Positions 33,092-45,606 of a stretch of 64,000 nt of DNA are shown piece after piece. A model generated the notes under the pieces. That model worked only from the letters and a program-made list of their open reading frames with translations, ran no database searches and was not told where the DNA came from. The DNA is from Steinernema hermaphroditum (taxonomy: Eukaryota; Nematoda; Chromadorea; Rhabditida; Steinernematidae), in the NCBI GenBank assembly GCA_030435675.1, contig CM059623.1:4924012-4988011 (forward strand), written 5' to 3'. Every line of letters starts with the position of its first letter. Positions within the stretch are counted from its first letter, which is position 1. The translations under genes were made by a program, and so were the position numbers.

Positions 33092-33592
33092 ATGGCTTCT
33101 TCTCCAGATTGTCATTTTGCTGAAAGTTTGCAGCGTTGGGCGAAGTCGTCAGACGATGCTCTGGAGAGATACATGAAGAATCTAAAGGATGCAAACGACG
33201 CTGCGCGCAAGGAATTCACCGAAGCCAGTGTTCGCCACGATCGGTAGGCCGTCTAAACAAGCCTCAAATTCTAGTTTCCGTTTTTCAGGATGACTAGAAC
33301 AAACCGCTCGGTAATCGGGGCCAAGGTGGAACAGCAATCTCCCGAGAAAACGAAGATCCCGAAGGCAGCCAGCTGGAAGTGGACCCATGGCGGCATTCCT
33401 GGTCAGGGTGCCATCCGTTACGTAGCCATCCCCTTCATGTGTACCCCTGAGATGTTTGCGCAGTACCAGAGCGGTCAGTTCATTCCCTATCCGAGCGCTC
33501 ACTTCATGCCGTACCAGAATGGTCACTTCATCCCAAACCTCTTCATGAACAGTGGTACCACTGTTCCCGATTGTAAAAGGAAAAAACTTTAA
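33092..33592 (+). CDS. Unknown 151-aa protein with Tyr/Phe-rich short repeats
   Basis: The ATG at 33092 directly follows TTTCAG, typical of a trans-spliced start. Exons 33092-33243 and 33289-33592 join in phase. The N-terminal half looks helical and charged (ALERYMKNLKDANDAARK). The C-terminal half is different: after YVAIPFMCTPEMFA it holds three near-repeats of about ten residues (YQSGQFIP, YPSAHFMP, YQNGHFIP). It ends with CKRKKL. No signal peptide or membrane segment is visible, and I do not recognise a family. Confidence 0.6.
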
Positions 33593-34130
33593 TTGTACTA
33601 GATTGTTTGAAATATAAATTGTTTGTTAAATCGCATGTTTGACTCTCTGTCTGCTCCTAGGTTCGGCTGCGTTTATGCATGTGCATGGCCCTCGTGTGGC
33701 TGTTGTTGTTGTCTTGGGCTCATTTATGCGTGCACATGGCTCCCGGGAGGAAGCGCCTGTGACATCGTTTTGGCGCACATTTTGGACGGCGGGCGGGGCT
33801 GGTCATGGAGGGCGAAACGACCGCCATCTGACGCTGACCTGACGCTGAGACCAAATTTGGTGTTTGTTTGTACAATGTAGACGCCTGGGAGAAAGTGGTC
33901 TGCCGCATTTTAGACGTCTCTTTGTGGACATCTGTTGGAAACATCCATCATTCGTCTTTGCACAGTTGGAAACGCTGAAATCGATTGCGCGAAACTTATC
34001 ATGCGTGCCCTTCTTTCTCTGGTTTGTTTCTCTCATTGAACTACTTTTTGTGGCCAATTTTCGCGAATATCTGCAATGTATTCTGTGTTGAATGTATTCC
34101 AAATTCCGTTCATCGCCAAGTAAACGTCAG
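33593..34130. other. Intergenic, no gene seen
   Basis: Between the unknown 151-aa gene and evl-14 on the same strand. No domain-bearing frame. The last bases before 34131 (CGTCAG) look like a splice-leader acceptor for evl-14. Confidence 0.45.
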
Positions 34131-37100
34131 ATGCCGCCGAAAAAGGCGAAAGACCAATCTGCAGAATACGCATACTACCCAGGGAAATGTAAACCCATCG
34201 TCGACGATCTGCCTCCGGCAGAGGAGCTCAGGAGAATCCAGGTACACAATACCGCTTCGTGTATTTTGATTTGAGTTCGTACTTCTTCAGGATCTTGCGA
34301 CATACGTGAGAGAGATGCAGGAAGCTCTGCCCCAGAACGAGCGCGGCGACTTCTGCAACCTCTTTGCCCACGTGACGCGAACTGACCTCCTCAAAAGGTC
34401 CGCTCAGAAGGCGGAGAACGCTGTCAGTTTGGGATGCTGCATAGCCGATCTTCTCAGAGTTTTCGCCCCCCATCCACCAACACTTGAAGAGCGTCGCATG
34501 CTGGTTTGTTGATGTGAGCGTTACTCGGATTTAATTTCGTGTTTCAGGAGGTTCTCCTCTTTATGGTCAGTGGATTGAAGGCCTTGGACTTGAGCGGGCA
34601 CATATTCGACCAAGCGCTCTACCTCCTGGAAAATATCGCGACCTTGGAGTCGCTGAAACTTGGGCTGCAGCTGCCGGGATTTCAAGATATTCTGCGCAAG
34701 ATGATAATCACATCGCTGAATGTCTTCAATGCCCGAGACGATGTTGTACTTGGCAAGCCGCCTAATGTCGACATTGACGCAAAGCACGTCCAGCGCCTTT
34801 TACTGGGCCTTGTCCAGAGCCTCATCGCCAGCGCAGATCACATCTCCAACGAAGTACTTGATGCTCTGTTCTTCTTCATCATTGAGCCGCAGAAGTCGCA
34901 AAGTAGAGTGTCCTACCGTATGGCCGCTGAAATAATCAAGCAGTCCTGCACGACCATTGAGCCTTGGTGTGTGCCGGTATGTGCATCCTCTTTATGGATT
35001 ACTTTATAGAGAGCGTCTTTCAGTTCTTATCACAAGCCATTTTGACCCAGGAAATGCCAGAATGCAAAATGACTGGCGCGAAGAGGTTGGACTCCATAGT
35101 GTACTCTCTGTACGAAATAGTGCCTGAAACGATCCTGACGATTCTGCCCCAGATGGAAGGTGCACTGACTGCTGCAAATCCAGAACATCGTCTGAATGCC
35201 ACAAAGTTGCTGGGCGATATTTTCAAACTGCGCGATGTCAACGCTGCCGACAGAGTACCCCAGTTGTGGTCGGTTTACATCGAGCGCAGCAAGGACGTCA
35301 ACATGGAGGTCCGCAAGCAGTGCATAGAACAGCTTCCATCCATCTACCTCGAGCACCAATCAGTTCGCGGAGAGATATCCACAGCACTTGGCCGCAGATC
35401 TGATGACGACATTGAAGAAGTGCGACTGGTTGCGGTTAGGAGCATATTCGAGATTCTGCGCAATCGTATGGACTTGGCGACAGATGTCATGCTCCGTCAA
35501 GTGAGGAACCATGTGCATCCAAGAGAGAAAAAGCAATCAGTGCGACACGAATGCCTTATGGAGCTGAGCAAGATCTACAGTTCGATGCATACAAGCGGGA
35601 AATCTACGGCATCTGAGTTGGCCACGATTGCTGACACGATGGGCGGAGTGTTCCGGTTTGTGAGCATCTCAATGAAGGAGGACAGGTGTGTTTGGCATTC
35701 AGTACACAACCATGATACTGTTGTTCCAGGATCGCGTTGGAGAAAGCGTTTGTCCTGAACATAGTGTCCTTCAAGGCACCCGTCGAAACTCGCGTATCAA
35801 TGCTCTTGGACCTTTTCGTTAACATTCAAGACGAGACCCCCTTGAAGTACAATTCTAAACATATGCTCTGCTCTTTACAAAGCATTTTCAGGGTTCTGAC
35901 CACGTTGCTTACGATGCAAGGGCGCCGCTTGCGAGTCATCCGTTCTATGTGGGAAGCAGTCCGAGCCGCCAACGAGCGAAACGAAAGCATGTCCGCCGAC
36001 GAAAAGGACGCCGAAACATACAAGAAGGAAACCGAGGCAATGATTCATCAACTTGCCGACACCGAGCTGGAGCCGCACGTTATCGTCAATGGATTGCACA
36101 AGTTTGCAGCATATATCGAGAAAGAGCCGCGCGTGTTCAACGCCCTCAAGGAAATGCTGAAAGGCGATTACCAGTGCGAACAAGTAGAGAAACACATGCT
36201 GGATATTCGACGACTTCTTGGAGCACCGGAAACTGGAATGGACGAGGCTGAAAGGCGACAAGTTAGGTCATTCCTCGAGAGATCCGTGCCTCTCCAGGTC
36301 GACAATAAGATCGCCGTTGAGTTGTCTCAGCGTGTACAGCGACTAATCAGAAAGACTAGCTGTGGAAACAACGAGGCGTTGGCGAAAATGAAGCCATACC
36401 TGGCTGCTTGGAAGGTATACGAGACCGTACTTCTTCTGTATCACCTAACTAACGCATGTGTAGATGATAGCAGAATTCTTCCCGCAGTGCTTCCTGCACG
36501 ACGAGGTCGCACTGGTTACGTCGGATCTCCTAGAGAACGACAGCTCGATCGTCATGGAGCACGCACTGTCGATCATCATATCAGCTTCCCGTGTCCGAAA
36601 TTGCCAGCAATATCTGTTGAAGGTCTTCCCTGATTACGTTATTGAACGCATCGAGTTTATTGCCAAGCGAGGACCTCCCAAGGCTGCAAAGTATGCCGCC
36701 CGCTGTTTGTGTCGCATTCTTGGAAGGGATCGTACCTCCGCCGTATTCAGTGGCATGATAGAGGTGAGGATAGAGGTGGGACACTCTGGCACTAATGAGC
36801 GTTTATGTAGGAATTGGTTAGTCATGTGGACGCCAAGGATGGATTGTGCGAGACAGCGCTCCAGACCCTTGCCATCATTCTTCACGCATTCCCCAAGGAG
36901 CATGCCGTGCAGATGCGGGCCATGATATCAGAAAAGCTTTTCAACTTTGTGATTCGCGCGGATACATTTTCGGAAGAACGCTCCCCCAAACGTGAGGACG
37001 AAAGTGAAGCCATCCCAGTCAAGAAGCCCAAAGAAATACGGCCTCAAATAATGGCATTCAAGTTCCTCTACCGGTACCACAGGTCATTGCAAACCCATAA

Positions 37101-39074
37101 GGATTCAACCGTCAAGAAGTCGATCGCATTGTGGGTTCAAACGATAAACAAGAAAGCAGCGAACCTATCAGAACAGATCAGGTAAGCGCTATCCTTGAAC
37201 TCAAGTTCAATCGGTACTTTAGCGAAGATAACGCCTATATCTTGATGTTCTATGCGGCTAACTACCTGCTGAAAATGAGTCAATATCCCGTTTACAAAAC
37301 TCTCATTGCAACCCCTGAAGTGCTGTGCTGCCTTAGTCCAATCGTTTATGTAAGCTAACGCCTCTCTGCTTGAATCAAAGCCTTCTTCATTGTAGGGTTT
37401 CCCGCCAGCACTCCGGACTCTCTTTTTGCACAGGTTCCAGCCTCTGATGAACAAGAACCTACTTCCCGTGGAATTTATGGCGCTGTACATGCTGGCACCT
37501 CTAGTCAAAAATGACCACGAGTACGTCCAAGCCATGACCAGCTCTTTGCATGCATCGTTGCTCAACCGATGGAGGCTCCAGTCGAAAAGCAAGAGCTATG
37601 GACCAGAGAAGGCGTCAGAGTACGCAGTAGCGTTCACAATCAGCGCATTCGCATTCTTATCCGAATGGGAGAATCCAGAAGATATCAACCTGCTCAAAAA
37701 ATACAAGAAGTGCTTGTGGATGTTGCTGGGAGCCATGAATGAGAGGCGCGACTCCTGCTGCAATCTGGTGCTCGTACGCACAATCTTGGAAACACTCAAA
37801 ATGTCGGAGAGCGCGTGGTTTCCCGAAGAGTTCTCGGAAGAGCAGCGTAGCGATACGAATAAGGTACATTGTGTTCTTCCCGCTTGAAGTGTTTAGTGCC
37901 GTTTTTAGAAAATCTGGATTCTCGCTGACACTGCTCTCTCGCTCCTGTACAATCGCGCCAAGATGACAGCCGCTGGAAACTATCGCGATATAAACTTATC
38001 TGCGCAGTTCTTCACCTACGCGTCGTCTCTGAAGAAAACGGCGAGGAAGAGCTTCGCTCCCAAGGAGATCCTCGACGACGACACCGAGTCCGTGACATCG
38101 ACGTCGACCGCCACGCGCGCCCATCGCGACGCCGAACACGCTAGCAGGTCCGTGTCCCCTGCTGTAAATGGAACAAAGGGAACCCGCAGCAAGTGGCTGG
38201 GTCACTTGGTTAGCGATGATGCGGAAGAGAGCGACACGTCGAAGGACATCTCGAAGCAGAATGGCAGCTTGAGAAGGTCGAGACGAGGCAAGAACGCGAG
38301 TATGGCGGACAGCGAGCCGGGACCGTCGACTTCCAAGCCTGCAGCAATTCGACAAGTGAAACAAGAGAAGGATGATTCTGTGGGAAGAGCCCAGAGGAGG
38401 ACTCCAGTATCGCCTGAGCTGCTGGAGACGCCGGTAATAAAGCGAACCCGCAGGCCGAAGGTGGACAGGAAGGAACTGGAAGCTCCTGCACCTGCTAAGC
38501 CAACCAGAGGCCGAGGCCGGAGGCGGCAGAAGGAGGAGGACGCGTCGGAGGAAGAAGAAAAACCGGAAGAGATGGCGGAGAAGCCAAAGCGAGGTTCGAG
38601 AAGGGGTGTGGCCACCAGGAAGAAGGAGAAGTCCGAGTCTCCTGCAGAGGAAGCCGACTCCGACAAGGCGGAAGAAGACGAGGAGATAAAATCTCCCACC
38701 GAAGATGAGGAAGCCCAGGTGCGGTCCTCAGGCCGAGTCAGAAAGAAGCGCGAAATCTTCGATTGTTCGCCTATCGTCTCTCCCGTAAGTAGTCGCTGTC
38801 ATATCAACCCAAGTCATATCGGCGTTTTAGACCAAACAGAAGCCTATGACCAAAATGCGAAGAGTTGATCTCGAAAGTAGATTTGCTGCGATCTCTCCCA
38901 TCGTGGGTACCCTGGCGTCGACTAGCGGGCCCGTGAGCTCCACTCCTAATATCCCGGCGCGAAGGGTAACTTCTTCCTGAAATATTTGTGACATCAGTTC
39001 GTTTCCAGGGCCGCCCTAAATCGAAGCCGAAATCTGTTGAGCTGCCTTCGAGACCCTCCCGGAATAAGAAGTGA
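34131..39074 (+). CDS. evl-14: Sister-chromatid cohesion protein PDS5
   Basis: HEAT-repeat regulator that binds cohesin and controls its release and maintenance. The ATG at 34131 sits behind CAG. About a dozen exons continue to 39074. Family hallmarks: AVSLGCCIADLLRVFAPHPP near the N-terminus, the block LALYLLENIA-like (QALYLLENIATLESLKL), then long HEAT arrays (LPQMEGALTAANPEHRLNAT; WSVYIERSKDVNMEVRKQC). The C-terminal third is acidic and basic with AT-hook-like GRGRRR and, in the last exon, RRGRPKSK, as in other PDS5 proteins. The intron near 34975-35015 has more than one possible donor. C. elegans evl-14 is the PDS5 orthologue. The next gene starts 160 bp downstream on the same strand. Confidence 0.93.
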
Positions 39075-39233
39075 CCCGATGGAATCAAGCCCTATTGCTA
39101 TTTATTGTTACCACTTTGTCAAGTTGTATAGACATTTAGAACAACCTAGTCCTGATCCATTGTCTTTGTGAACATCAGTCGTTTCTACTTCCCCGGGTTC
39201 ATCTCATTGCCTCCTTTCCGACGCTTCAGGAAG

Positions 39234-40652
39234 ATGAGTTTCGTCGGGATCGACATTGGGACGACTTCTCTGAAGCTGAGTGTCGTCGACGGCGACAGAA
39301 AGGTCCTCCACTCGGCGTCGAAGGTGCACAGCGCGGAGCGGCCAGTTGAAGGCCACCCAGAGCGCCACGAGCAGGATCCTCGGGTCATCCTGGCGGTCAT
39401 GGACGAGATTCTGGAGGAGGTCGACTGGAGTCGGGTGCGGAAGGTGTGCGTCAGCGGGCAAATGCATGGCGTAGTCCTCTGGGATGAGGAGACGCTGGAA
39501 CCGGCGACGAATCTGGTGACGTGGATGGACGCGCGCTGCGACGATTCCTTCCTCGAGACGCTTCCCACGTGGCGCCATTCGAGAATGGCTACTGGCTTCG
39601 GCTGCGCGACCATCGTGTGGCTTCGGAGAAACGGCGCCATACCCGAAGGGCGGAGGATCAGGGCGGGGACCATCATGGACTTCGCTGTGGCGAAGAAGAC
39701 CGGGAGGGCAAACGTGTCCATGAGTCTTCTGAACGCATACGGCTTCGGACTCTGCGAGGGACACACGTGGATTCTGGAGGTGACTCGCCGATGTCTAGAC
39801 GACTAGACACCTTTCAGGACCCCTGTCTGTCTGAAATCGTCTCGCCTGATACCGTAGTCGGCAAGTGGCTGGGCACCGAAGCCGACGTACTCGTCGCCTC
39901 CGCCGACCTCCAGACGACTCTGCTACCGTACTGCATCGAAGGAGTCGCCGTCTTGAACCTCGGGACTTCCAGTCAGCTATGCTTCTCTGTGCCACGCCTA
40001 GAGGCTGTCTCAAACGCTACCTCCGGAATTACGGTAGTTCCCTTCTTCGACGGGCGATGGCTGTTGGTGGCCGCGTCTCTCAACGGAGGAAACGTCGTCG
40101 AGCACGTCGCCAAGGTCTCTTTACCTGTCTACCACACTGTCTATGCAGTAATCATTTAGACGATCGTCTCCTGGGGAGCGCAGCTAAGCAGAGACGCCTC
40201 GGGAGATCGGAGGGTCGACTTCGACTTCGTCGACGCTGTTCTTCGCGACGAAGAACCTACAGTACCCTCGTGCGTCTCTGTGGCCTCGCGCTTCTTCGGG
40301 GAGCGCCACGATTCTTCATCCGGGGCTACAATATACAATTGGACCGAAACAACGACTCTCAGACAGGTCAGAATCGTTAGGGATGTACGATATCCGCCTT
40401 CTTCAGTTCATGAAGTCCGTCGCCGTTGGAGTTATCGATAACATCGCCTCGATGCTTAGCGAGAAGATCCTCCTGGATTATGGTATCGACACCCTACGAC
40501 TGACAGGGAAAGCCTCCTTCGGGGTCTTCCGGGCGGCGATCGAGCGGAACTTCCCGAGGCTCCACATCGAAGTACCTGCAGAAGACGTCTCCGCGGCCTA
40601 CGGCGCCGCTCTCCAGGCGTCCACTCTTAAAGGATGGCATGTGACGCTGTGA
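39234..40652 (+). CDS. SHPK: Sedoheptulokinase-like FGGY carbohydrate kinase
   Basis: Cytosolic sugar kinase of the FGGY family, most like sedoheptulokinase (phosphorylates sedoheptulose to feed the pentose-phosphate pathway). The first exon (39234-39777) begins SFVGIDIGTTSLKLSVVDGD, the phosphate-1 motif. It continues with CVSGQMHGVVLWD and TNLVTWMDARC. Later exons give VAVLNLGTSSQLCFSVP and, near the C-terminus, GKASFGVFRAAIERNFP and DVSAAYGAALQA. Four exons are split by introns of 38-45 nt. The start follows a CTTCAG by 6 nt. The stop is 85 bp from the convergent npl-4 stop. The substrate is inferred from family likeness; xylulokinase relatives are the main alternative. Confidence 0.85.
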
Positions 40653-40737
40653 CAGCGATACACCCGCAAAATTGTTTTATAAGTTACATTAACAAAAGGG
40701 AACGAAAATACAGAAGCTCGGATAATCTACTCTATCT

Positions 40738-42386
40738 CTAGCCGTTACAGGGCAGCCCGCACATGGAGCAGTCAGTGCTGCCGGAGCTGTTCTCGAAGGT
40801 GCAGTGCTTGCAGGCCCAGCCGGCTTCGTCAGCGATGTTGTTGTTCGCACTGGCATCCATCTCGATTGTGTCGAGCAGTCCCACGAGTGTTGTCCAGTTG
40901 GTGCTGCTCTTGCGCCACTGGTTCGCACCTTTCTGGTCCTGGGCCTTGATGTGCACACAGAGTTCGCGGATCTCGTCCGTCGAGAACGGAACTATGTTGT
41001 TCGTCTTCAGGAACAGCAAGAAGTGGAAGTTCGTCGCCATCGTGAGGAAATCTGCCGTCGTAAACTGCTTTATGTACCCGGCGATGCTTTTGATGTCCTG
41101 AAGAACCCCTTCAGTAAGATCGAAAAGAAGGAGTGATCTACCTGAAGCTCTCCGATCATGGAGCGGTTCTCGATGGGGAACTCGGCTTGTCCCTCGACGG
41201 GGCGGTAGAAGGTGCTGTAGGATTCTTTGGGCATACCAGCGGGCACATCGACCAGGAGATACTCGACGGGCATCGGACGGCCGTCGCGCTGTACAGTAGC
41301 GCCATAGTCGTTCTTCTCCTAAATGTTCCATGAAAGCGATTGCCTCCAAAACGGGACTTACGGTGTAGTTGACGTCGGTTATGTAGTGCAACTCGTTCTT
41401 TGGAGTTTTCCTGACGTAGGCGAGTTCGGGATGTGATGTGGGGCAGAGAATGTCGGCGTCCACCATGGCGGCGCACTGGTTGGAAACTTGGTACCCGCTG
41501 AAGTTGATATGTTCCGAGTGGTCTCCGGAGGCGACCACGGTGACGAACTTCGATCCGTAGTGTCCGTCATTGCAGTACATGGTGTTGTTCTTGTTCTTAT
41601 TCTGGAGGGCTCCAGCAGTGATGCACTCCGAAGCGGAGACGAGGAAGGAGTCCTTGTGGCGCGTGCAGTGGACCGTTCCTTCAGAAGCGTCTTTCGACCA
41701 CAGATCTGTGAATATCCACCCTACGCACTTCAGCGAGAGAAACTCGCATAGCTCCTCGACGTCCTGCTCGTGAGGATCTTCTTCGAACTGGCAAGATTCT
41801 GGAGTAGACGCTTGGGGAGGTTCGTATATCGCCGCCACCACAGCCTTGATTCCCAGCGGCACGTCGTCAAACTGGATGTAGCGGCCGATCAAGTAGCCGA
41901 TACGCTGGTGTCCGCTCTTGCGCCAGTAGTTCAGGAACCGGTTCACGACGTACTCGTTCTCGATAGTGATGTTGTCCACATGCCGGAACTTCTGCCTGTT
42001 GAGGGTAACCACGGGCGGACGGCACTTGGTGCAGATTCCCTTCGGGAAAGGCTTATGGCCGTTGTCGCACTTCTGGATGAGTTTGTAGCACTCGTTGTCC
42101 AGCGGCTTCAGCATCTTCGTGCTCTTCCCGTGTCCATCTGTCAGTTTGCGCACGTATGAGTGGAATGACATGTGCTTGATATCCTTCTCCTTCAGATACT
42201 CCTCATCGTATGGCTAAATCCAGCGGATAAGTACCATGCCACACGATCAAACAAACTTACATCAAGAGGAAGGCAGTTAGTGCATTTCTGGCTGCCGCCA
42301 TGGTTGCATAGGCGGCCGCGTTTGCGCTGAATCTTGCCGTCGGCCTTAGCCAGGACCTTGTCGACTTCATCAATCGGGTCCACCAT
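40738..42386 (-). CDS. npl-4: Nuclear protein localization protein 4 (p97/CDC-48 cofactor)
   Basis: Subunit of the UFD1-NPL4 adaptor that lets CDC-48/p97 unfold ubiquitinated proteins. The first exon ends [16 protein letters not shown]. The next runs from [20 protein letters not shown] through [20 protein letters not shown] (zinc site), the MPN-like domain ([31 protein letters not shown]) and [20 protein letters not shown]. Two introns near 41320 and 41120 follow, then [20 protein letters not shown], a RanBP2-type zinc finger at the C-terminus. The first Met is at 42386 behind TTCAGATA. The N-terminal ubiquitin-like domain of animal NPL4 is not visible upstream. Confidence 0.93.
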
Positions 42387-43018
42387 TATCTGAACAGCTA
42401 GTAAAAGAGGTAAAAAAGTTCGATGTCTAGAGGAACAGGAGCTATTTTATATGTACACACGTATGACGGAGCGATGCGCAATTGTATCGAAAAGTCATGC
42501 AAAGTGAGAGGGACAAAACGGCTACAAACGAGGTACTTTTGTGTTTCACTGAAAATCTCTCAGTTCCCCGAAAAAAATTAAATAAACATTTGCCAAAAAC
42601 ATGCAAAACGACAGTTTCTGTGCAAAATTATGCAAACAGAAAAGTGGCGATCATCCGATGCAAGCAAACATCAAACTGCAGCTGTTTTGCACCTCAAATC
42701 GCGCGCCCTCCACGGTCAAAACCAGCTGGCGCCATCTTGCTGAATCCGCCGAATCCACGTGGAATCCGCGCAGCGAGATGTCTACGCTCATCCAGACGAG
42801 ACGTCTCCAAAATGATGACAATTCTTTCTTTCGAATTGCAATGAGCACAAACTCTCAAAGCGGACAGCCTGGGTCCTCGGGGGTTGACTACGGTGGATCA
42901 CGTTTTCGAGAGGATTTCAAAATGTCGAAGGTTGCTTTCTAGACTTTCTTATTTTCGGTCTGTGACTCGGATTACTCACTGGCACTAAACGTCTCTCTCA
43001 TCTGTCTGTTTCTTCCAG
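42387..43018. promoter_or_regulatory. Divergent intergenic region
   Basis: About 630 bp between npl-4 (-) and glrx-5 (+), presumably carrying both promoters. A 113-codon plus-strand frame at 42601-42942 could join in phase to the glrx-5 exon, but it lacks any domain and would bury the mitochondrial presequence. Confidence 0.35.
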
Positions 43019-43479
43019 ATGCTGCTCGCCTCCTCCAGACACTTGCTCCGCGCCTCGCGTCTCTTCTCCTCGTCGGCGTCGACCGCCGAGCTCAGCCAGG
43101 TGCTCCGCGACCGGATCAACTCCTACGTCGCCGCGGACAAGGTCGTCGTCTTCATGAAGGGAACCCAGCAAGAGCCGATGTGCGGATTCTCCAGGAACGT
43201 CAAAATGGTGCATTTCAGCACTGCTCTAGCGAAAAATTTCACTCCTTGCAGGTTCTCGACTTCCACGAGGTGAAATTCCGCGACTACAACGTTCTGGAGG
43301 ACCAGGACCTCCGTGAAGGCATTAAGAAGTTCAGCGAGTGGCCGACGATCCCCCAGGTGTACGTCAACGGCACCTTCGTCGGCGGCTCCGACATCATCGT
43401 ATCGATGCACAAGGAAGGTGAAATCACCGATTTCTTCGACGAACAAGGGATACCCACGAAGTTCTCCGAAAAGAAGTAG
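43019..43479 (+). CDS. glrx-5: Monothiol glutaredoxin 5, mitochondrial
   Basis: Iron-sulfur cluster carrier of the mitochondrial matrix. The 138-aa product starts directly behind TTCCAG with a presequence (LLASSRHLLRASRLFSSSAS). Then comes the thioredoxin fold with VVVFMKGTQQEPMCGFSRN, containing the monothiol CGFS site, WPTIPQVYVNGTFVGGSDI (cis-Pro and glutathione site) and a final helix. Exons 43019-43207 and 43252-43479 are split by a 44-nt intron. Length and motifs fit GLRX5. It converges with the PPM1G gene, 135 bp between stops. Confidence 0.95.
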
Positions 43480-43547
43480 GCCGTGTGCTCCATACTAGTT
43501 GCCCGTTAGTGTTATTTGTTTTGATGATCTGACTTTTATCACTCGGA

Positions 43548-43553
43548 AATAAA
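43548..43553 (+). promoter_or_regulatory. Polyadenylation signal AATAAA
   Basis: Hexamer 69 nt past the glrx-5 stop, inside the short convergent spacer with the PPM1G gene and just before a CAA microsatellite (about 43561-43576). Confidence 0.65.
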
Positions 43554-43614
43554 TAATCGAACAACAACAACAACAAATTCGTTCTGGACGTTAAAAATGA
43601 AGACGAGGTTGTTG

Positions 43615-45606
43615 TTAGGCCGAAGCTGCTACGGGAGCCTCTTGCGACTTTTCTTCCTCAGCGGGCTTGTCCTCTTTCTTCTCCTCAGTCTTCCGAGGGA
43701 CATAGGGGCAGTTGAGTTTGACAATGATGACGGTGATGTTGTCACAACCGGTTCCGTCTCCTTCGGTAGTTGGAGCAAGACAGTGACGGCAAATCTAAAG
43801 ATGAGGTATAAGGAACAGAGGTTAATTGGCTGTGGCTAACCTCTTCACAGATGTATTTCAGTTCACCACCGCTTTCCAATCGCTCTTTTACAAAATCTAC
43901 AACCTGCTGGCTGGACATGGAATTCCTAAAACAGCTCTTATAGTTTTAACAGCTATAAACAGCTCTCTTTTCCTACCAAATTCCGTCGCAAGCCACAACC
44001 AGGAAACTGTCTTCAGGTGTCAATTTCTCACTCTTGACATCTGGCAACGCTGAGATCATTTGGTCCTTGAGTTCAAGACTGGTGTTCTTCTTGTAGAAGT
44101 GGTCACCAAGAGCACGAGAGAGGTTGAGGCCTCCGTTGACACGGCCATCGGCAGAGATGGTTCCACCAGCCTTGTAAATGCGATTCTTCTCGACTTCGTC
44201 TTCTGGCTTGTGGTCATACGAGAGATCAACAGCTTCGCCATTGCGGCAAAGCACGGCACGTGTATCTCCAGCATTCGCAACGACGATGCGATCTTTGAAA
44301 ACAGCAGCCACACAGGCAGTTGCACCCGAGTCATCTCCAGGAGTTTCACCACCGGACAAATAGTCAACACCATCCTCCTCTTCTTCGGAGTCATCATCAT
44401 CTTCCTCCTCTTCATCCTCATCGTAATCTTCATCGGAGTCCGAATCACTTCCCTTGATGATGTCACTAACATCCTTTACGCGACTTGGGCCAGGAGCACT
44501 CTCATCGGACTCGGCATCAGCCTTGTCACCGCTGGAAGAAGCGCACATTATAGATACCTTTGGGATCATGAACGTACTCAGCCAAGTCCTTCGCCTGTTC
44601 AACTTCGGTTTCGGCCTTCGACTCAACGCTCTCTTCCGCTTTCACGGCATTTTCCTTGTCTTCCTCCTCTGAAAACACGCTGGTAAAAAGTAGTCACACA
44701 AGTCTCGTTACTTTTCTCAGTGCCGTTCGAGTTTGCCTCCTTCTCCACCTTATCTATGGCTTCTTCCTCAGTTACAGTGTTTTCTGAAGAAAGATGATAA
44801 CACGCTGCCCCACCATCCAAAAGATTACCCGGCTCCTTAGCACTCTTTTCACTTCCGTTGACATCGGCGACGTCTTTTGCATCTGAATCAGACTCGTCGT
44901 CTACTTTAGCACGTTTAGCGCTAGTATCCATACTGGTAGTAGGCGGCATGGTGCGCTTAAGAGAACGCGGTCCAGTAGGACAGTCCGCTTCTTCATCATC
45001 TTCATCTTCGTCATCATCATTTCCCTCACTTTCAAGCAAACGCTTCTTCGTTTGGCTCATCAGATACGAAATGAGGCTCTTCGACTTAATTCCGTAGTTG
45101 CCAAGAACAGCGTTGAGAGGGAGATTAGCCTCTTTGAAAAGGTCGGGCTTCTCAGAATCGAGTTCATCCTGGTCAATATCATCTCCAGAATCTTTCTGTT
45201 TTCCTTCATTTGCCATCTCCTGCAAGCGCTTCATGACGTCAGGACTGCGTAGCTTGTCGTCAAAACCGATGAAAGCATCTTCGAAGGCTTTCGCGATGTC
45301 ACTTTCCCGCTGACCCCAGCTGTCCAGCTTCTTCAAGAATTCTGGGAAGTTGAGTGAGGTGTATTGAGCGACCTCGGCACCGCCGTGTCCATCGTAGACC
45401 GCGAACAGGGAACAGTCCGAGTCGAAGTCGGTGATGGCATTGTGCGCATCCTATAGGTAACAAACTCATCAAAAGAAGTCAAATCACGATCGCACCTCTT
45501 GGTTCAGACGCCATCCTTGCATACTGGCACAACAGTAGGACAAGGAGCCATTGCCGCCCTCCTCCGTTTCGATATCCGTCTTCGGCTTTGAGAGGTACGC
45601 ACCCAT
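43615..45606 (-). CDS. ppm-1.G: PP2C-family Ser/Thr phosphatase, PPM1G type
   Basis: Metal-dependent phosphatase. The N-terminus [10 protein letters not shown] offers a myristoylation glycine. The first exons then give [20 protein letters not shown] and [16 protein letters not shown], with the metal-binding DGHGG. A long acidic insert (runs of D/E at about 45000 and 44400) and a basic KRAK stretch split the catalytic domain, as is usual for PPM1G. The second half has [54 protein letters not shown] and [12 protein letters not shown]. The C-terminus is Glu/Lys-rich. One junction near 44560 (just before the second half) is not settled because the obvious acceptor gives a stop. Confidence 0.92.

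Noticed and set aside
42601..42942. A 113-codon frame upstream of glrx-5, joinable in phase
   Set aside because: It has no domain, and the glrx-5 start behind TTCCAG already gives a proper mitochondrial presequence.
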